The position numbers were made by a program, and so were the translations under genes. The notes under the pieces are model-generated. The model was not told where the DNA came from and did not search any database. It saw only the letters and a program-made list of their open reading frames with translations. From positions 124,001 through 188,000 of the forward strand of contig NZ_JAARLZ010000001.1 of the NCBI RefSeq assembly GCF_011759365.1: DNA of 64,000 nucleotides, written 5' to 3'. This document shows, one piece after another, positions 1 through 7,974 of this stretch. Position 1 is the first letter of the stretch; every line of letters begins with the position of its first letter. The DNA comes from Luteibacter anthropi (lineage in GTDB: Bacteria; Pseudomonadota; Gammaproteobacteria; Xanthomonadales; Rhodanobacteraceae).

Positions 1-7
1 CTGGAAG

Positions 8-24
8 CTCGCCTGCGCGCGACC
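8..24. repeat. partial REP-like sequence at window edge
   Basis: The stretch GCCTGCGCGCGACC matches one arm of the REP elements found elsewhere in the window, but the usual GTAGGAGC start is altered. It follows the 3' end of the DUF885 gene. Confidence 0.4.
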
Positions 25-40
25 ACCAAGGCAAGCCGCC

Positions 41-1765
41 TCACTGCCGCGACTTGATCCACCCGTCGATGCGCTCCTCCAGCACCGGCAACGGCACCGA
101 ACCCAGCGCCAGGATCGTGTCGTGGAACGCCCGCAGGTCGAACTTCTCGCCCAGCTGCTTCTCCGCACGCGCACGCAGCTCACGGATCTTCAGGTAACCC
201 AGCTCATACGACAGCGCCTGTCCCGGCCAGCTGATGTAGCGGTCCACCTCGTTGGCGATCTCGCGCTGGCTGAGGGCGGTGTTCTGGGTGAGGTAATCGA
301 TGGCCTGCTGGCGCGTCCAGCCCAGGTGATGGATGCCGGTATCCACCACGAGGCGGCACGCGCGCCACATCTGGTAGGTGAGATAACCGAAGTGCTCGTA
401 CGGCGTGTGATAGATGCCCATCTCCTCGCCCAGGTACTCCGAGTACAACGCCCAGCCCTCGCCATAGGCCGAGATATAACCGTCACGCCGGAACGGCGGC
501 AGCCCCTGCTGCTCGTCTGACAACGACAGCTGCAAGGCGTGCCCCGGCATCGACTCATGCAAGGTCAGCGCCGGCATGTTGAACAGCGGTCGCGACGGCA
601 GATCGTAGGTATTCACCAGATAGGTATCCGGACCACCACGGCCGGAGGTGTAGTACGGCGCGATATCCGCCGGCACCGGCTTGATGGCGAAGCGCTGGCG
701 CGGCAGCAGGCCGAAGTACTTGTCGAGCTTGCCGTCCACCTGCTTGGCAACCCACGCCGTGCGCATCAGCAGTTCGTCGGGCGTCTTGGCGTAGAACTGC
801 GGATCGGTGCGCAGGAATTGCAGGAAGGCCGGGAAATCGCCCTTGAAACCGGTCTGCTTCATCGTGTCGAGCATCTCGGCGTGGATCTTCGCTACCTCGC
901 GCAAGCCGATGGCGTGGATGTCGTCGGGCGAAAGATCCAGCGTGGTGTATTCGCGGATCTGCTGGCGGTAATAGTCCTTGCCGTCGGGCAGCGCTTCGGC
1001 GGCCAGCGTGGGCCGTGCCTTTGGCACGTATTCGTCGCGGAAGAAATGCAGCAGCTTCGCGTAGGCCGGGATCACATCATCGACGATGGCCTTGCGCGCC
1101 TCGGCCTGCAACGCGGCGGCATCGGCGGTCGGCATGGTGGCTGGCATCGAGGCGAACGGCTTGTACAGGTCGCTGTCCTCGGGCTTCTTCAGCTCCGCCA
1201 CGGCGGCGATGGACACGTCGCGCCCCTTCAGTACTTCGCGCGGCACGGTAAAACCGCGTGCCAGGCCCAGGCGCATGTTCGCGACTTCCTGGTCCATCCA
1301 CAGCGGTATTTCCTTCAGGCGTGCGATGTAGTTTCGATAGTCCTCGCGGGTGTGCAGATCGTTGCCGCGCAGCACGTAGCCGATATCGGACCAGAACGCG
1401 GAGTCGCTGTTGAACGGCATTTCCCACTGGTGGAACCGCTGGGCCGCAGCAAGGTTATGGATCTGCTCGTGGTAGATCTCGTAGTTCACGCGCTCCGCAT
1501 CGCTCAGCGTCTTCGGGTCGATGCGGTCGAGCTGGGCGAGCACGTCGTTCCAGTAGGCCAGGCGCTTGCCCTGGCTGGCAGCATCCACGGTATTGAGCTG
1601 GCCACTGCCCGGCTGCGCCTCGCCCGAGGTGAGGATGCCGGCCTGGCCGTTGCGCCAGGCCCATTCCTTCTCATAGATGGAACGGAAGGTGTCGTCAGGC
1701 GAGGCGGCGTGGGCGGCACCGGCGAAGAGGCCGGCAAAGGCAATGGCGCGGATCCAGGGAGACAT
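41..1765 (-). CDS. DUF885 family secreted hydrolase/peptidase-like protein
   Basis: The product is 574 residues when started at the ATG at 1765, which is followed by a signal peptide (MSPWIRAIAFAGLFAGAAHA, cut near residue 20). An upstream in-frame extension has no signal-peptide logic and runs through a REP element, so I exclude it. The body matches the DUF885 family, whose members resemble zinc carboxypeptidases; the HESMPGH stretch in the C-terminal half looks like the family's metal-binding motif. Substrate is unknown; I infer export to the periplasm and a peptidase-like role. It is monocistronic, bounded by REP elements on both sides. Confidence 0.85.
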   Translation of the reverse strand: MSPWIRAIAFAGLFAGAAHAASPDDTFRSIYEKEWAWRNGQAGILTSGEAQPGSGQLNTVDAASQGKRLAYWNDVLAQLDRIDPKTLSDAERVNYEIYHEQIHNLAAAQRFHQWEMPFNSDSAFWSDIGYVLRGNDLHTREDYRNYIARLKEIPLWMDQEVANMRLGLARGFTVPREVLKGRDVSIAAVAELKKPEDSDLYKPFASMPATMPTADAAALQAEARKAIVDDVIPAYAKLLHFFRDEYVPKARPTLAAEALPDGKDYYRQQIREYTTLDLSPDDIHAIGLREVAKIHAEMLDTMKQTGFKGDFPAFLQFLRTDPQFYAKTPDELLMRTAWVAKQVDGKLDKYFGLLPRQRFAIKPVPADIAPYYTSGRGGPDTYLVNTYDLPSRPLFNMPALTLHESMPGHALQLSLSDEQQGLPPFRRDGYISAYGEGWALYSEYLGEEMGIYHTPYEHFGYLTYQMWRACRLVVDTGIHHLGWTRQQAIDYLTQNTALSQREIANEVDRYISWPGQALSYELGYLKIRELRARAEKQLGEKFDLRAFHDTILALGSVPLPVLEERIDGWIKSRQ

Positions 1766-1849
1766 GCGGGTTCCGGGTGGCGGCGGGGAAACCCCGATGA
1801 TGGCACCGCCCCGTGCCCTGCTCCACCGCCAAGGGTCATGCCCAGCTCC

Positions 1850-1957
1850 TGTAGGAGCGCGCCTGCGCGCGACCCTACGCCAGCGCATATCCGGGAAGGC
1901 CCGGCAACACCTGACGGAGTGGCATGACCGGTCGCGCGCGAGGCGCGCTCCTACAGG
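1850..1957. repeat. inverted pair of REP elements
   Basis: Two arms, TGTAGGAGCGCGCC... (1850-1874) and its inverse ...GGCGCGCTCCTACAG (1928-1957), flank about 50 bp of spacer between the DUF885 and YafY-type genes. Each arm can form its own short hairpin. Confidence 0.85.
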
Positions 1958-1977
1958 GGTATCTGGCGCCGCGATAC

Positions 1978-2676
1978 CTACATGGCGTAGTAGTCGCGCA
2001 TGGTGTCAAGGTAGGCCTTGAGGTTGCGGTCGGCTGCGTCGACGAACACCTCGCCCGAATGGCGGCAGTCTTCGATGCGGTCGGGGCGGAAGTTACGGAA
2101 GGCCTGCCGGTGCCGGCACCAGGTGCCCAGCGTCCACGAGCCGCCCCAGAACGACAGGCAAAGTGGCTCCACCTCGCGCGTGCTGGCGCGGCCTTCCACG
2201 TCGCGATACTCCAGGCAAAGCACGAAGCGATTCAGCACGGCCTCGTGCAGGCGGTCGAGCATCATCGCGATGCGGTTCTGCGCCGGATCGCGCCAGATCG
2301 GCGCGAAGATCTTCGCCTGTGCCGAACGCTCGCGCAGTTCCGGGGGCAGCACCGCCTCGATCTTGATCAGCGCGGACTGCGCCTCGCGCGCCAGCCGCTC
2401 GCCGGCAAATGCGCGGACGAAGCGCGTGCCGGCCACCAGGGCTTCGAGTTCGTCGGCAGAGAACATCAGCGGCGGGATGTCGGAGCCCTTGCGCAGGACA
2501 TAACCGACACCGGCCTCGCCCTCGATGGGCACACCGGAAAGCTGGAGATCCGCCACGTCGCGATAGACCGTGCGTGGCGAGACCTCGAGCATGTCGGCGA
2601 GCTGTCGCGCGGGCAGTGCCGTGCGACGCCCGCGCAGGGCGTTGATGATGAGGAAAAGGCGATCGGCGCGACGCAT
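1978..2676 (-). CDS. YafY-type transcriptional regulator (DeoR-like HTH + WYL domain)
   Basis: The product is about 232 residues. An N-terminal winged HTH (MRRADRLFLIINALRGRR..., recognition region around VSPRTVYRDVADL) is followed by a WYL ligand-sensing domain (residues about 135-215), the layout of the YafY family. I chose the ATG at 2676 because family members begin MRRADRLF; an ATG two codons upstream (2682) is also possible. It lies 63 bp downstream of a GST on the same strand and probably shares its transcript. The inverted repeat upstream of the leader ORF (3606-3623) is a candidate operator. The ligand is not evident. Confidence 0.88.
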   Translation of the reverse strand: MRRADRLFLIINALRGRRTALPARQLADMLEVSPRTVYRDVADLQLSGVPIEGEAGVGYVLRKGSDIPPLMFSADELEALVAGTRFVRAFAGERLAREAQSALIKIEAVLPPELRERSAQAKIFAPIWRDPAQNRIAMMLDRLHEAVLNRFVLCLEYRDVEGRASTREVEPLCLSFWGGSWTLGTWCRHRQAFRNFRPDRIEDCRHSGEVFVDAADRNLKAYLDTMRDYYAM

Positions 2677-2745
2677 CGGCACATCATCGCCCTGACAGCA
2701 ACGCGCGGAAAGCGATGAAGGTCACGACCGCGCATCGTCCCGGCC

Positions 2746-3387
2746 TCACGCGGCCGCCAGCATCTGCGAACGGGCCAGGGCAGCATCCTGGTCGGCGGCA
2801 CGCCGGATGGCCGGGCGGGCCATCAGACGCTCGACGTAGGTCTCGAACACCTCCTGACGCGCCACGATACCGGTGCCCATGGCCCAGGCCAGCGCATGCC
2901 CCCACAGGACATCCACGGCACTGAAACGCTCGCCGAGCAACCACGCCCCCTTCGACAGCTGGGTCGCCACCGTCTGCATGGTCGTGTCGTAGTCCCCGTA
3001 GGGGCACTGGCTTACCGGCGAGGCCGGCCGCTTCAGCAGATGATCGATCAGCGCCGGTTCGAAACAGGTGCCATAGAAGGCCAGCCAGCGCAGGTATGGA
3101 CCACGCAGCGGATCGCTCAGGCCGGGCGCCAGGCCCGCTTCGGGGAAGATGTCGGCCAGGTAGGCGAAGATCGCCGGTCGTTCCGTCACCAGGCCGCCCC
3201 GGTGCTCGATCGCCGGAACCTTGCCCATCGGGTTGACCTTCAGATAGGCCGGCCGGCGGTTCTCGCCCGCGGCCAGGTTCATCACGTGCATGTCGTACTG
3301 CGCGCCCAGCTCTTCCAGCAGCATCAGGGTGCTGGTCGAACGGCTGTTCGGGGCATGGTGAAAAACGATGCGATGCGTGGTGTTCAT
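2746..3387 (-). CDS. glutathione S-transferase family protein
   Basis: The product is 213 residues with an N-terminal thioredoxin-like GST fold (residues 1-80: [14 protein letters not shown], then [13 protein letters not shown] and [12 protein letters not shown]) and an all-helical C-terminal domain. This is a cytosolic glutathione-dependent detoxification enzyme of unknown substrate. The ATG at 3385-3387 overlaps the TGA of the 57-codon leader ORF (ATGA), which suggests translational coupling, and the YafY-type regulator follows. A longer in-frame reading to 3924 runs antisense into fbp and is spurious. Confidence 0.92.
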   Translation of the reverse strand: MNTTHRIVFHHAPNSRSTSTLMLLEELGAQYDMHVMNLAAGENRRPAYLKVNPMGKVPAIEHRGGLVTERPAIFAYLADIFPEAGLAPGLSDPLRGPYLRWLAFYGTCFEPALIDHLLKRPASPVSQCPYGDYDTTMQTVATQLSKGAWLLGERFSAVDVLWGHALAWAMGTGIVARQEVFETYVERLMARPAIRRAADQDAALARSQMLAAA

Positions 3388-3557
3388 GCCTGCAATTCCT
3401 TCAAGCGATGGATCGTGGTCCTGGCGGCAGGCCGCGGCCGGGTGGCCTTCTGGCCCCCGGGGCGGTCGGGTGCGAAACGGAATCGGCCGTCCATCAGTCG
3501 TCCGCGATGGCCCATGGGGGCAAAGGCAGCAGCAAGGCGTTCGAGAATGCGGTTCAT
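3384..3557 (-). CDS. small basic 57-residue protein, leader of the GST gene
   Basis: This unrecognised ORF has 57 codons, starting [18 protein letters not shown] and ending HRLKELQA. An excellent ribosome binding site (GGGAGGGG, about 6 bases upstream) precedes the ATG. Its stop overlaps the GST start as ATGA. The product is rich in Arg and Pro, with an amphipathic-looking first 12 residues and no evident membrane segment. It may be a real small protein, or a leader whose translation controls the GST. Start signal and coupling are seen; function is unknown. Confidence 0.6.
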   Translation of the reverse strand: MNRILERLAAAFAPMGHRGRLMDGRFRFAPDRPGGQKATRPRPAARTTIHRLKELQA

Positions 3558-3605
3558 GCAGGTCCCCTCCCGTGGCTCGATGGAAGGAAGTCTGCCGGGG
3601 GGCTA

Positions 3606-3623
3606 CTGACAACGTTCTGTCAG
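3606..3623. promoter_or_regulatory. inverted repeat, candidate operator between leader ORF/GST and fbp
   Basis: Arms CTGACA and TGTCAG are separated by 6 bases. The repeat lies 49 bp upstream of the leader-ORF start and 66 bp upstream of the fbp start, in the only intergenic space between the divergent units. It could bind the YafY-type regulator encoded downstream. Confidence 0.45.
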
Positions 3624-3688
3624 CAGCCCTCTGGCGCCGTTCACCCGGCACCCGGACAATGCAGGCTTTCGCGCCAGAGTCCGTCCCG

Positions 3689-4714
3689 ATGTCGAAACCG
3701 ATTTCACTGATCCAGTTCCTGATCGAAGAGAAACGCGCCGGCCATGTGTACGGCGAGCTGAGCCTGCTCATCGAAGTGGTGGCCCGCGCCTGCAAGCGCA
3801 TCTCCGTCGCCACCGGCAAGGGTGCGCTGGGCGGCGTGCTCGGCAATGCCGGCTCGGACAACGTGCAGGGCGAGGCCCAGAAGAAGCTCGACGTCATCTC
3901 CAACGAGATCCTGCTCGAAGCCAACGCCTGGGGCGGTCATCTCGCCGCCTGCGCCTCGGAGGAAATGGAAGACCCGCAGCCGATTCCCGACGCCTACCCG
4001 AAGGGCCACCACCTACTGCTGTTCGATCCGCTGGACGGCTCCTCGAACATCGACGTGAACGTGTCGGTGGGCACCATCTTCTCGGTGCTGCGCTGCCCCG
4101 ATGGCGTCACCGAGCCCACCACGGAGGATTTCCTCCAGCCGGGCACGGAGCAGGTGGCCGCCGGTTATGTCGTTTACGGCCCCAGCACCCTGCTGGTGCT
4201 GACGTTCGGCCACGGGGTGCACGAGTTCACGCTCGACCGCGAGCACGGCAGCTTCGTGCTGACCAAGCGCGGCATCACCATTCCTGCCGACACCAGCGAG
4301 TTCGCCATCAACATGTCGAACCAGCGCCACTGGGAAGCCCCGATGCAGCGTTACATCGGCGAGCTGCTGGCCGGCACCACCGGCCCGCGTGGCCGCGACT
4401 TCAACATGCGCTGGGTGGCCTCCATGGTGGCCGACGTGCACCGCATCATCACCCGCGGTGGCGTGTTCTTCTATCCGCTGGACGCCAAGATCACCGCCAA
4501 GGGTGGCACCGGCAAGCTCCGCCTGATGTATGAAGCCAACCCGATGGCCTTCATCGTGGAACAGGCCGGCGGCGCCGCCACCACCGGTCGCGAGCGCCTC
4601 ATGGACATCCAGCCCAGCGGCCTGCACCAGCGCGTGCCGGTGTTCCTCGGCTCGAAGAACGAAGTGGAAGTCGCCACGCGCTACCACCTCGAAGCCGACC
4701 AGACCCGCGTCTGA
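3689..4714 (+). CDS. fbp: class I fructose-1,6-bisphosphatase
   Basis: The product is 341 residues, close to the 330-340 usual for bacterial class I FBPase. It hydrolyses fructose-1,6-bisphosphate to fructose-6-phosphate in gluconeogenesis, in the cytosol. The metal-binding signature [13 protein letters not shown] and the later [35 protein letters not shown] block, which forms the substrate/metal site, are both present. I start at the ATG of [11 protein letters not shown]; an in-frame ATG ten codons upstream is an alternative and neither has a strong ribosome site. It is divergent from the leader-ORF/GST unit. Confidence 0.97.
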   Translation: MSKPISLIQFLIEEKRAGHVYGELSLLIEVVARACKRISVATGKGALGGVLGNAGSDNVQGEAQKKLDVISNEILLEANAWGGHLAACASEEMEDPQPIPDAYPKGHHLLLFDPLDGSSNIDVNVSVGTIFSVLRCPDGVTEPTTEDFLQPGTEQVAAGYVVYGPSTLLVLTFGHGVHEFTLDREHGSFVLTKRGITIPADTSEFAINMSNQRHWEAPMQRYIGELLAGTTGPRGRDFNMRWVASMVADVHRIITRGGVFFYPLDAKITAKGGTGKLRLMYEANPMAFIVEQAGGAATTGRERLMDIQPSGLHQRVPVFLGSKNEVEVATRYHLEADQTRV

Positions 4715-4823
4715 GCCGGCCCGGTCCGGGGCGGCACGCGTCGCCCCGGATCCGCCATTCCCCGGCCACCGGCCTGCCGCCGCGTGGCCCGATCATCCGC
4801 CAGCCCCCTTCCCGGTCATCACC

Positions 4824-5747
4824 ATGTCCCTGCGCCGCGCCCGCACCTGGCTTCCGCTGTTTCTGACGGCCCTGCTTTCGGGCTGCCTCGGCGGCCACAA
4901 GACCGATACCCGCCTGGACACGGCCGTGCCCGTGCTGGCGGCGAAGCCGCGCATCGGCCTGGCACTGGGCGGTGGTGCGGCGAAGGGCTTCGCGCATATC
5001 GGCGTGATCAAGATGCTGGAAGCCAGCGGCATCCATGCCGACGTGGTATCCGGCACCAGCGCCGGCAGTGTCGTGGGCGTGCTGTACGCCAGCGGCATGG
5101 ACGCCTTCGCGTTGCAGCAGGAAGCCTTCTCGCTGGACGAGGGCAAGATCCGCGACGTGCGTATCTTTTCCGGTGGCCTCGTGCAGGGCCAGAAACTCCA
5201 GGACTACGTGAACCAGCTGGTGAAGCAGCAGCCCATCGAAAAGCTGCGCATTCCCTTCGCCGCCGTGGCCACGGAGCTGGAAAACGGCGAGCGCGCCATC
5301 TTCATCAAGGGCAATGCCGGCCAGGCCGTGCGCGCATCGAGCAGCATCCCGGGCGTGTTCGAGCCGGTGGAAATCAACGGCAGGCATTTCGTCGACGGCG
5401 GCGTGGTAAGCCCCGTGCCCGTGGACGCCGCGCGCCAGCTCGGCGCCGACATCGTCATCGCCGTGGATATCTCGGCTCGCCCCGATGGCAGCAACCCGGG
5501 CAACATGGTCGGCATCGTGGGCCAGTCGATCACGATCATGGGTCGCAAGCTGGCCGAGCAGGAACTGACTCGTGCGGACATCGTGATCCGTCCGAAGGTA
5601 GGCCAGATCGGTCCCACCGACTTCGACCAGAAGAACGTCGCGATCCTGGAAGGCGAACGTGCCGCCCTGGCGGCCATTCCCGCCATCCGCGCGAAGATCG
5701 CCGAGAAGACGGCTGCCATGGGCAAGCCGCCTGTCCCGGCGCACTGA
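4824..5747 (+). CDS. patatin-like phospholipase, lipoprotein (RssA-like)
   Basis: The product is 307 residues. An N-terminal lipobox (LTALLSGC, Cys about residue 21) predicts an acylated lipoprotein. The patatin fold carries the oxyanion motif GLALGGGAAKGFAHIG, the nucleophile elbow GTSAGS and the DGG motif (VDGGVVSPVPV), so the Ser-Asp dyad is intact. The role is probably lipid acyl hydrolysis at the cell envelope. It starts 109 bp after fbp, so joint transcription is possible. Its TGA (5745-5747) directly abuts the convergent stop of the TetR gene. Confidence 0.92.
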   Translation: MSLRRARTWLPLFLTALLSGCLGGHKTDTRLDTAVPVLAAKPRIGLALGGGAAKGFAHIGVIKMLEASGIHADVVSGTSAGSVVGVLYASGMDAFALQQEAFSLDEGKIRDVRIFSGGLVQGQKLQDYVNQLVKQQPIEKLRIPFAAVATELENGERAIFIKGNAGQAVRASSSIPGVFEPVEINGRHFVDGGVVSPVPVDAARQLGADIVIAVDISARPDGSNPGNMVGIVGQSITIMGRKLAEQELTRADIVIRPKVGQIGPTDFDQKNVAILEGERAALAAIPAIRAKIAEKTAAMGKPPVPAH

Positions 5748-6332
5748 TCAGGCGGTTTCCACCAGTTCCATCGCGGACTGACGCCCAAGCGAGAGGATTT
5801 CATCGGACAGCGTGGTGTCGTCCACCGCACGCGCCAACGAGAGGCTGCCGACGAGCGAGGAAAACACCGACATCGCCAGCGCGCGACGGCGCTTGCCGCG
5901 TACGGCGTCGGGCAGTGTCGATACGATCAGTTCCACCATGCCGCCGTAGCCTTCGGTGAAGGCGGCGCGCGTCTCGCTGGGACGACGTGCGACTTCGGCG
6001 GAGAGCGTCGCGGCGACACAACCGGTTTCCGGATGATCGCGGTGATCGCTCGACAGATAATTGTTGACCAGCGCGCGGTAGCTGTCGCCACGTGAAGCGG
6101 CCACTTTCGCGGCCATGCGCTCGGCCGCGGTGCTGGCACCGGTGGCGACGCATTCGCGCACAAGGTCTTCCTTCGAACCGAAGTGGTTGTAGAAACCACC
6201 CTGCGTGAGACCCACGTCGTTCATCAGGCTGACGACGCCGACGGCATCGATGCCATCGGAGCGGAACCGCTCGGAAGCCGCCTCGATGATCTTCTGGCGG
6301 GTCTGCTCCTTATGGCCTTTCTCGTAACGCAT
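5748..6332 (-). CDS. TetR/AcrR family transcriptional regulator
   Basis: The product is 194 residues with an N-terminal HTH (residues 10-55: TRQKIIEAASERFRSDGIDAVGV, then GLTQGGFYNHFGSKEDLV) and an effector-binding helical domain. The ATG at 6332 follows AGGAG at 6-base spacing. This subgroup (GFYNHFGSKEDL with a C-terminal TetR_C-like domain) often controls a nearby efflux or reductase gene, but no such partner lies beside it; the divergent neighbour is a chitinase. It ends with no space before the patatin stop. Confidence 0.9.
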   Translation of the reverse strand: MRYEKGHKEQTRQKIIEAASERFRSDGIDAVGVVSLMNDVGLTQGGFYNHFGSKEDLVRECVATGASTAAERMAAKVAASRGDSYRALVNNYLSSDHRDHPETGCVAATLSAEVARRPSETRAAFTEGYGGMVELIVSTLPDAVRGKRRRALAMSVFSSLVGSLSLARAVDDTTLSDEILSLGRQSAMELVETA

Positions 6333-6667
6333 GCTGTTGCTCCTAGGGTTCGTTCCCCGGCCCTCTTTCGATTGTAGCTGGTCCTTGCGCATTGAAATGA
6401 TGGGCGGCATGGCCCTTGTGCGACATACCTTTTTGTGTTCGACATTTTTCATTTCACACATCCAAGGACAGTACCCGCGCGTGTGAAAACATGCTGTTTC
6501 ATTGCGCAAATAACTATGTGGCAACGATTTGTTTCGCACGAAAACGACGCGAAACCTTGCCGGAAACGTGATGATCTGCTTGCCCACTTTTTGGATGATG
6601 ACCACCTTTCACGCAATGCGCCGCGCCCACGCGCGCGATGCATTGCCTACATCCCAAGGAGGTTCAC
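6333..6667. promoter_or_regulatory. divergent intergenic region between TetR gene and chitinase
   Basis: This 335-bp gene-free stretch is less GC-rich than its surroundings. It holds an inverted repeat, TTTCACAC (6452-6459) and GTGTGAAA (6481-6488), separated by 21 bp, and two ...CGACAT... motifs (about 6421 and 6440). These are candidate operators for the TetR protein or promoter elements of the chitinase. A perfect AAGGAGG ribosome site (6656-6662) ends the region. Confidence 0.4.
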
Positions 6668-7888
6668 TTGAAGCGCACGATGCACCGCAGCAAATGTTTC
6701 GCGTTCGCCTGCATGACCCTGGCTGTCGCTCCGTTCGCCATGGCACAGGATGCGCAAGGCCTGCAGGCCGCCCAGCGCACCGTCCTGCTCAGCAAGCTCC
6801 TGGCCGACGAGGCCGCGCAGACGAAAGCACCTTTCATGCAGTCGGTGAAATCCTCCGTGCGCACGCTCGACAACGCCTCCGTCGAAGCCGTGTCGCCGAA
6901 GCGCGCGCAGAACCCGGCCAACGTGCGCCGCGTGGAATCCATCGTGGACGAAGCCACGTTCAACTACATCTTTCCGCTGCGCCGGCCGGAATACACGTAT
7001 CGGGGATTTCTCCAGGCCGTGGCGAAATTCCCTGCGGTATGCGGCAGCTACACCGATGGCCGCAATGCGGATGCCTTCTGTCGCAAGACGCTTGCCACCA
7101 TGTTCGCCCACTTCGCCCAGGAAACGGGCGGCCACGAAGACTGGCGGCCGGAGGAAGGCTATCGCCAGGGCCTCATGTACGTGCGCGAGGCCGGCTTTAC
7201 CGAGCAATCCAACGGATACAACGGCGAATGCTCGGCGGATACCTGGATGACGCGCACGTGGCCCTGTGGCCGCTGGCCGGATGGCCGCTTCAAGAGCTAC
7301 TTCGGCCGTGGCGCGAAGCAGCTGTCGTATCACTACAACTATGGTCCGTTCTCCGACGCCATGTATGGCGATGTGCATGTCCTGCTCGATGCGCCGGAAC
7401 GCGTGGCGGATACGTGGCTCAACCTCGCCAGCGCCACCTTCTTCCTCGTCTATCCGCAGCCGCCGAAACCCTCGATGCTGCTCGCCGTCGACGGCACGTG
7501 GGTACCGAATGCCGCGGATCGTGCAGCGGGACGCGTATCCGGCTTCGGTATCACCACCATGATCATGAATGGCGGTATCGAATGCGGTGGCACCGGCCCG
7601 GAGCACCCGGCATCGGCCAACCGCATCACGTATTACCGCGCATTCGCCGCCAAGCTCGGCGTGCCCATCGATCCGAGCGAAAAACTCGGCTGCCGCAACA
7701 TGCAGCAGTTCACGGCCGACAGCGCAGGCGCGCTGCCGATCTACTGGGAAAACAACTGGACCGAAAACCCCGGCTGCAAGCTGGTGAACTACCAGACGCC
7801 GAACTCGGCGCTGAAGCCCGGCGACTACGTGAAATGTGTACGCGCCTCATTCCCTGACGTGCAAATCGTGGACGATACCAAGAGCTGA
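6668..7888 (+). CDS. secreted GH19 family chitinase
   Basis: The product is 406 residues if started at TTG 6668, which sits 5 bases after AAGGAGG; ATG 6680 (MHRSKCFAF) is the alternative. A signal peptide ends at AMAQD. The GH19 catalytic core contains the acid motif [13 protein letters not shown] and the [16 protein letters not shown] signature, followed by the family's [10 protein letters not shown] segment. GH19 enzymes hydrolyse beta-1,4-GlcNAc bonds in chitin with inversion. About 75 residues before the catalytic domain match no domain I know. Together with the AA10 oxidase at 15.7 kb it suggests attack on fungal or arthropod chitin. Confidence 0.9.
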   Translation: MKRTMHRSKCFAFACMTLAVAPFAMAQDAQGLQAAQRTVLLSKLLADEAAQTKAPFMQSVKSSVRTLDNASVEAVSPKRAQNPANVRRVESIVDEATFNYIFPLRRPEYTYRGFLQAVAKFPAVCGSYTDGRNADAFCRKTLATMFAHFAQETGGHEDWRPEEGYRQGLMYVREAGFTEQSNGYNGECSADTWMTRTWPCGRWPDGRFKSYFGRGAKQLSYHYNYGPFSDAMYGDVHVLLDAPERVADTWLNLASATFFLVYPQPPKPSMLLAVDGTWVPNAADRAAGRVSGFGITTMIMNGGIECGGTGPEHPASANRITYYRAFAAKLGVPIDPSEKLGCRNMQQFTADSAGALPIYWENNWTENPGCKLVNYQTPNSALKPGDYVKCVRASFPDVQIVDDTKS

Positions 7889-7890
7889 AC

Positions 7891-7966
7891 ATGTAGGAGC
7901 GCGCTTCGCGCGCGACCATTCCGGCGATATCGCATCACCGGTCGCGCGCAAGGCGCGCTCCTACAA
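7891..7966. repeat. inverted pair of REP elements
   Basis: Arms at 7891-7917 (TGTAGGAGCGCGCTTCGCGC...) and 7938-7966 (inverse, ending GCGCTCCTACA) lie between the convergent chitinase and TonB-receptor genes. Confidence 0.85.
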
Positions 7967-7974
7967 TGGGCTTG

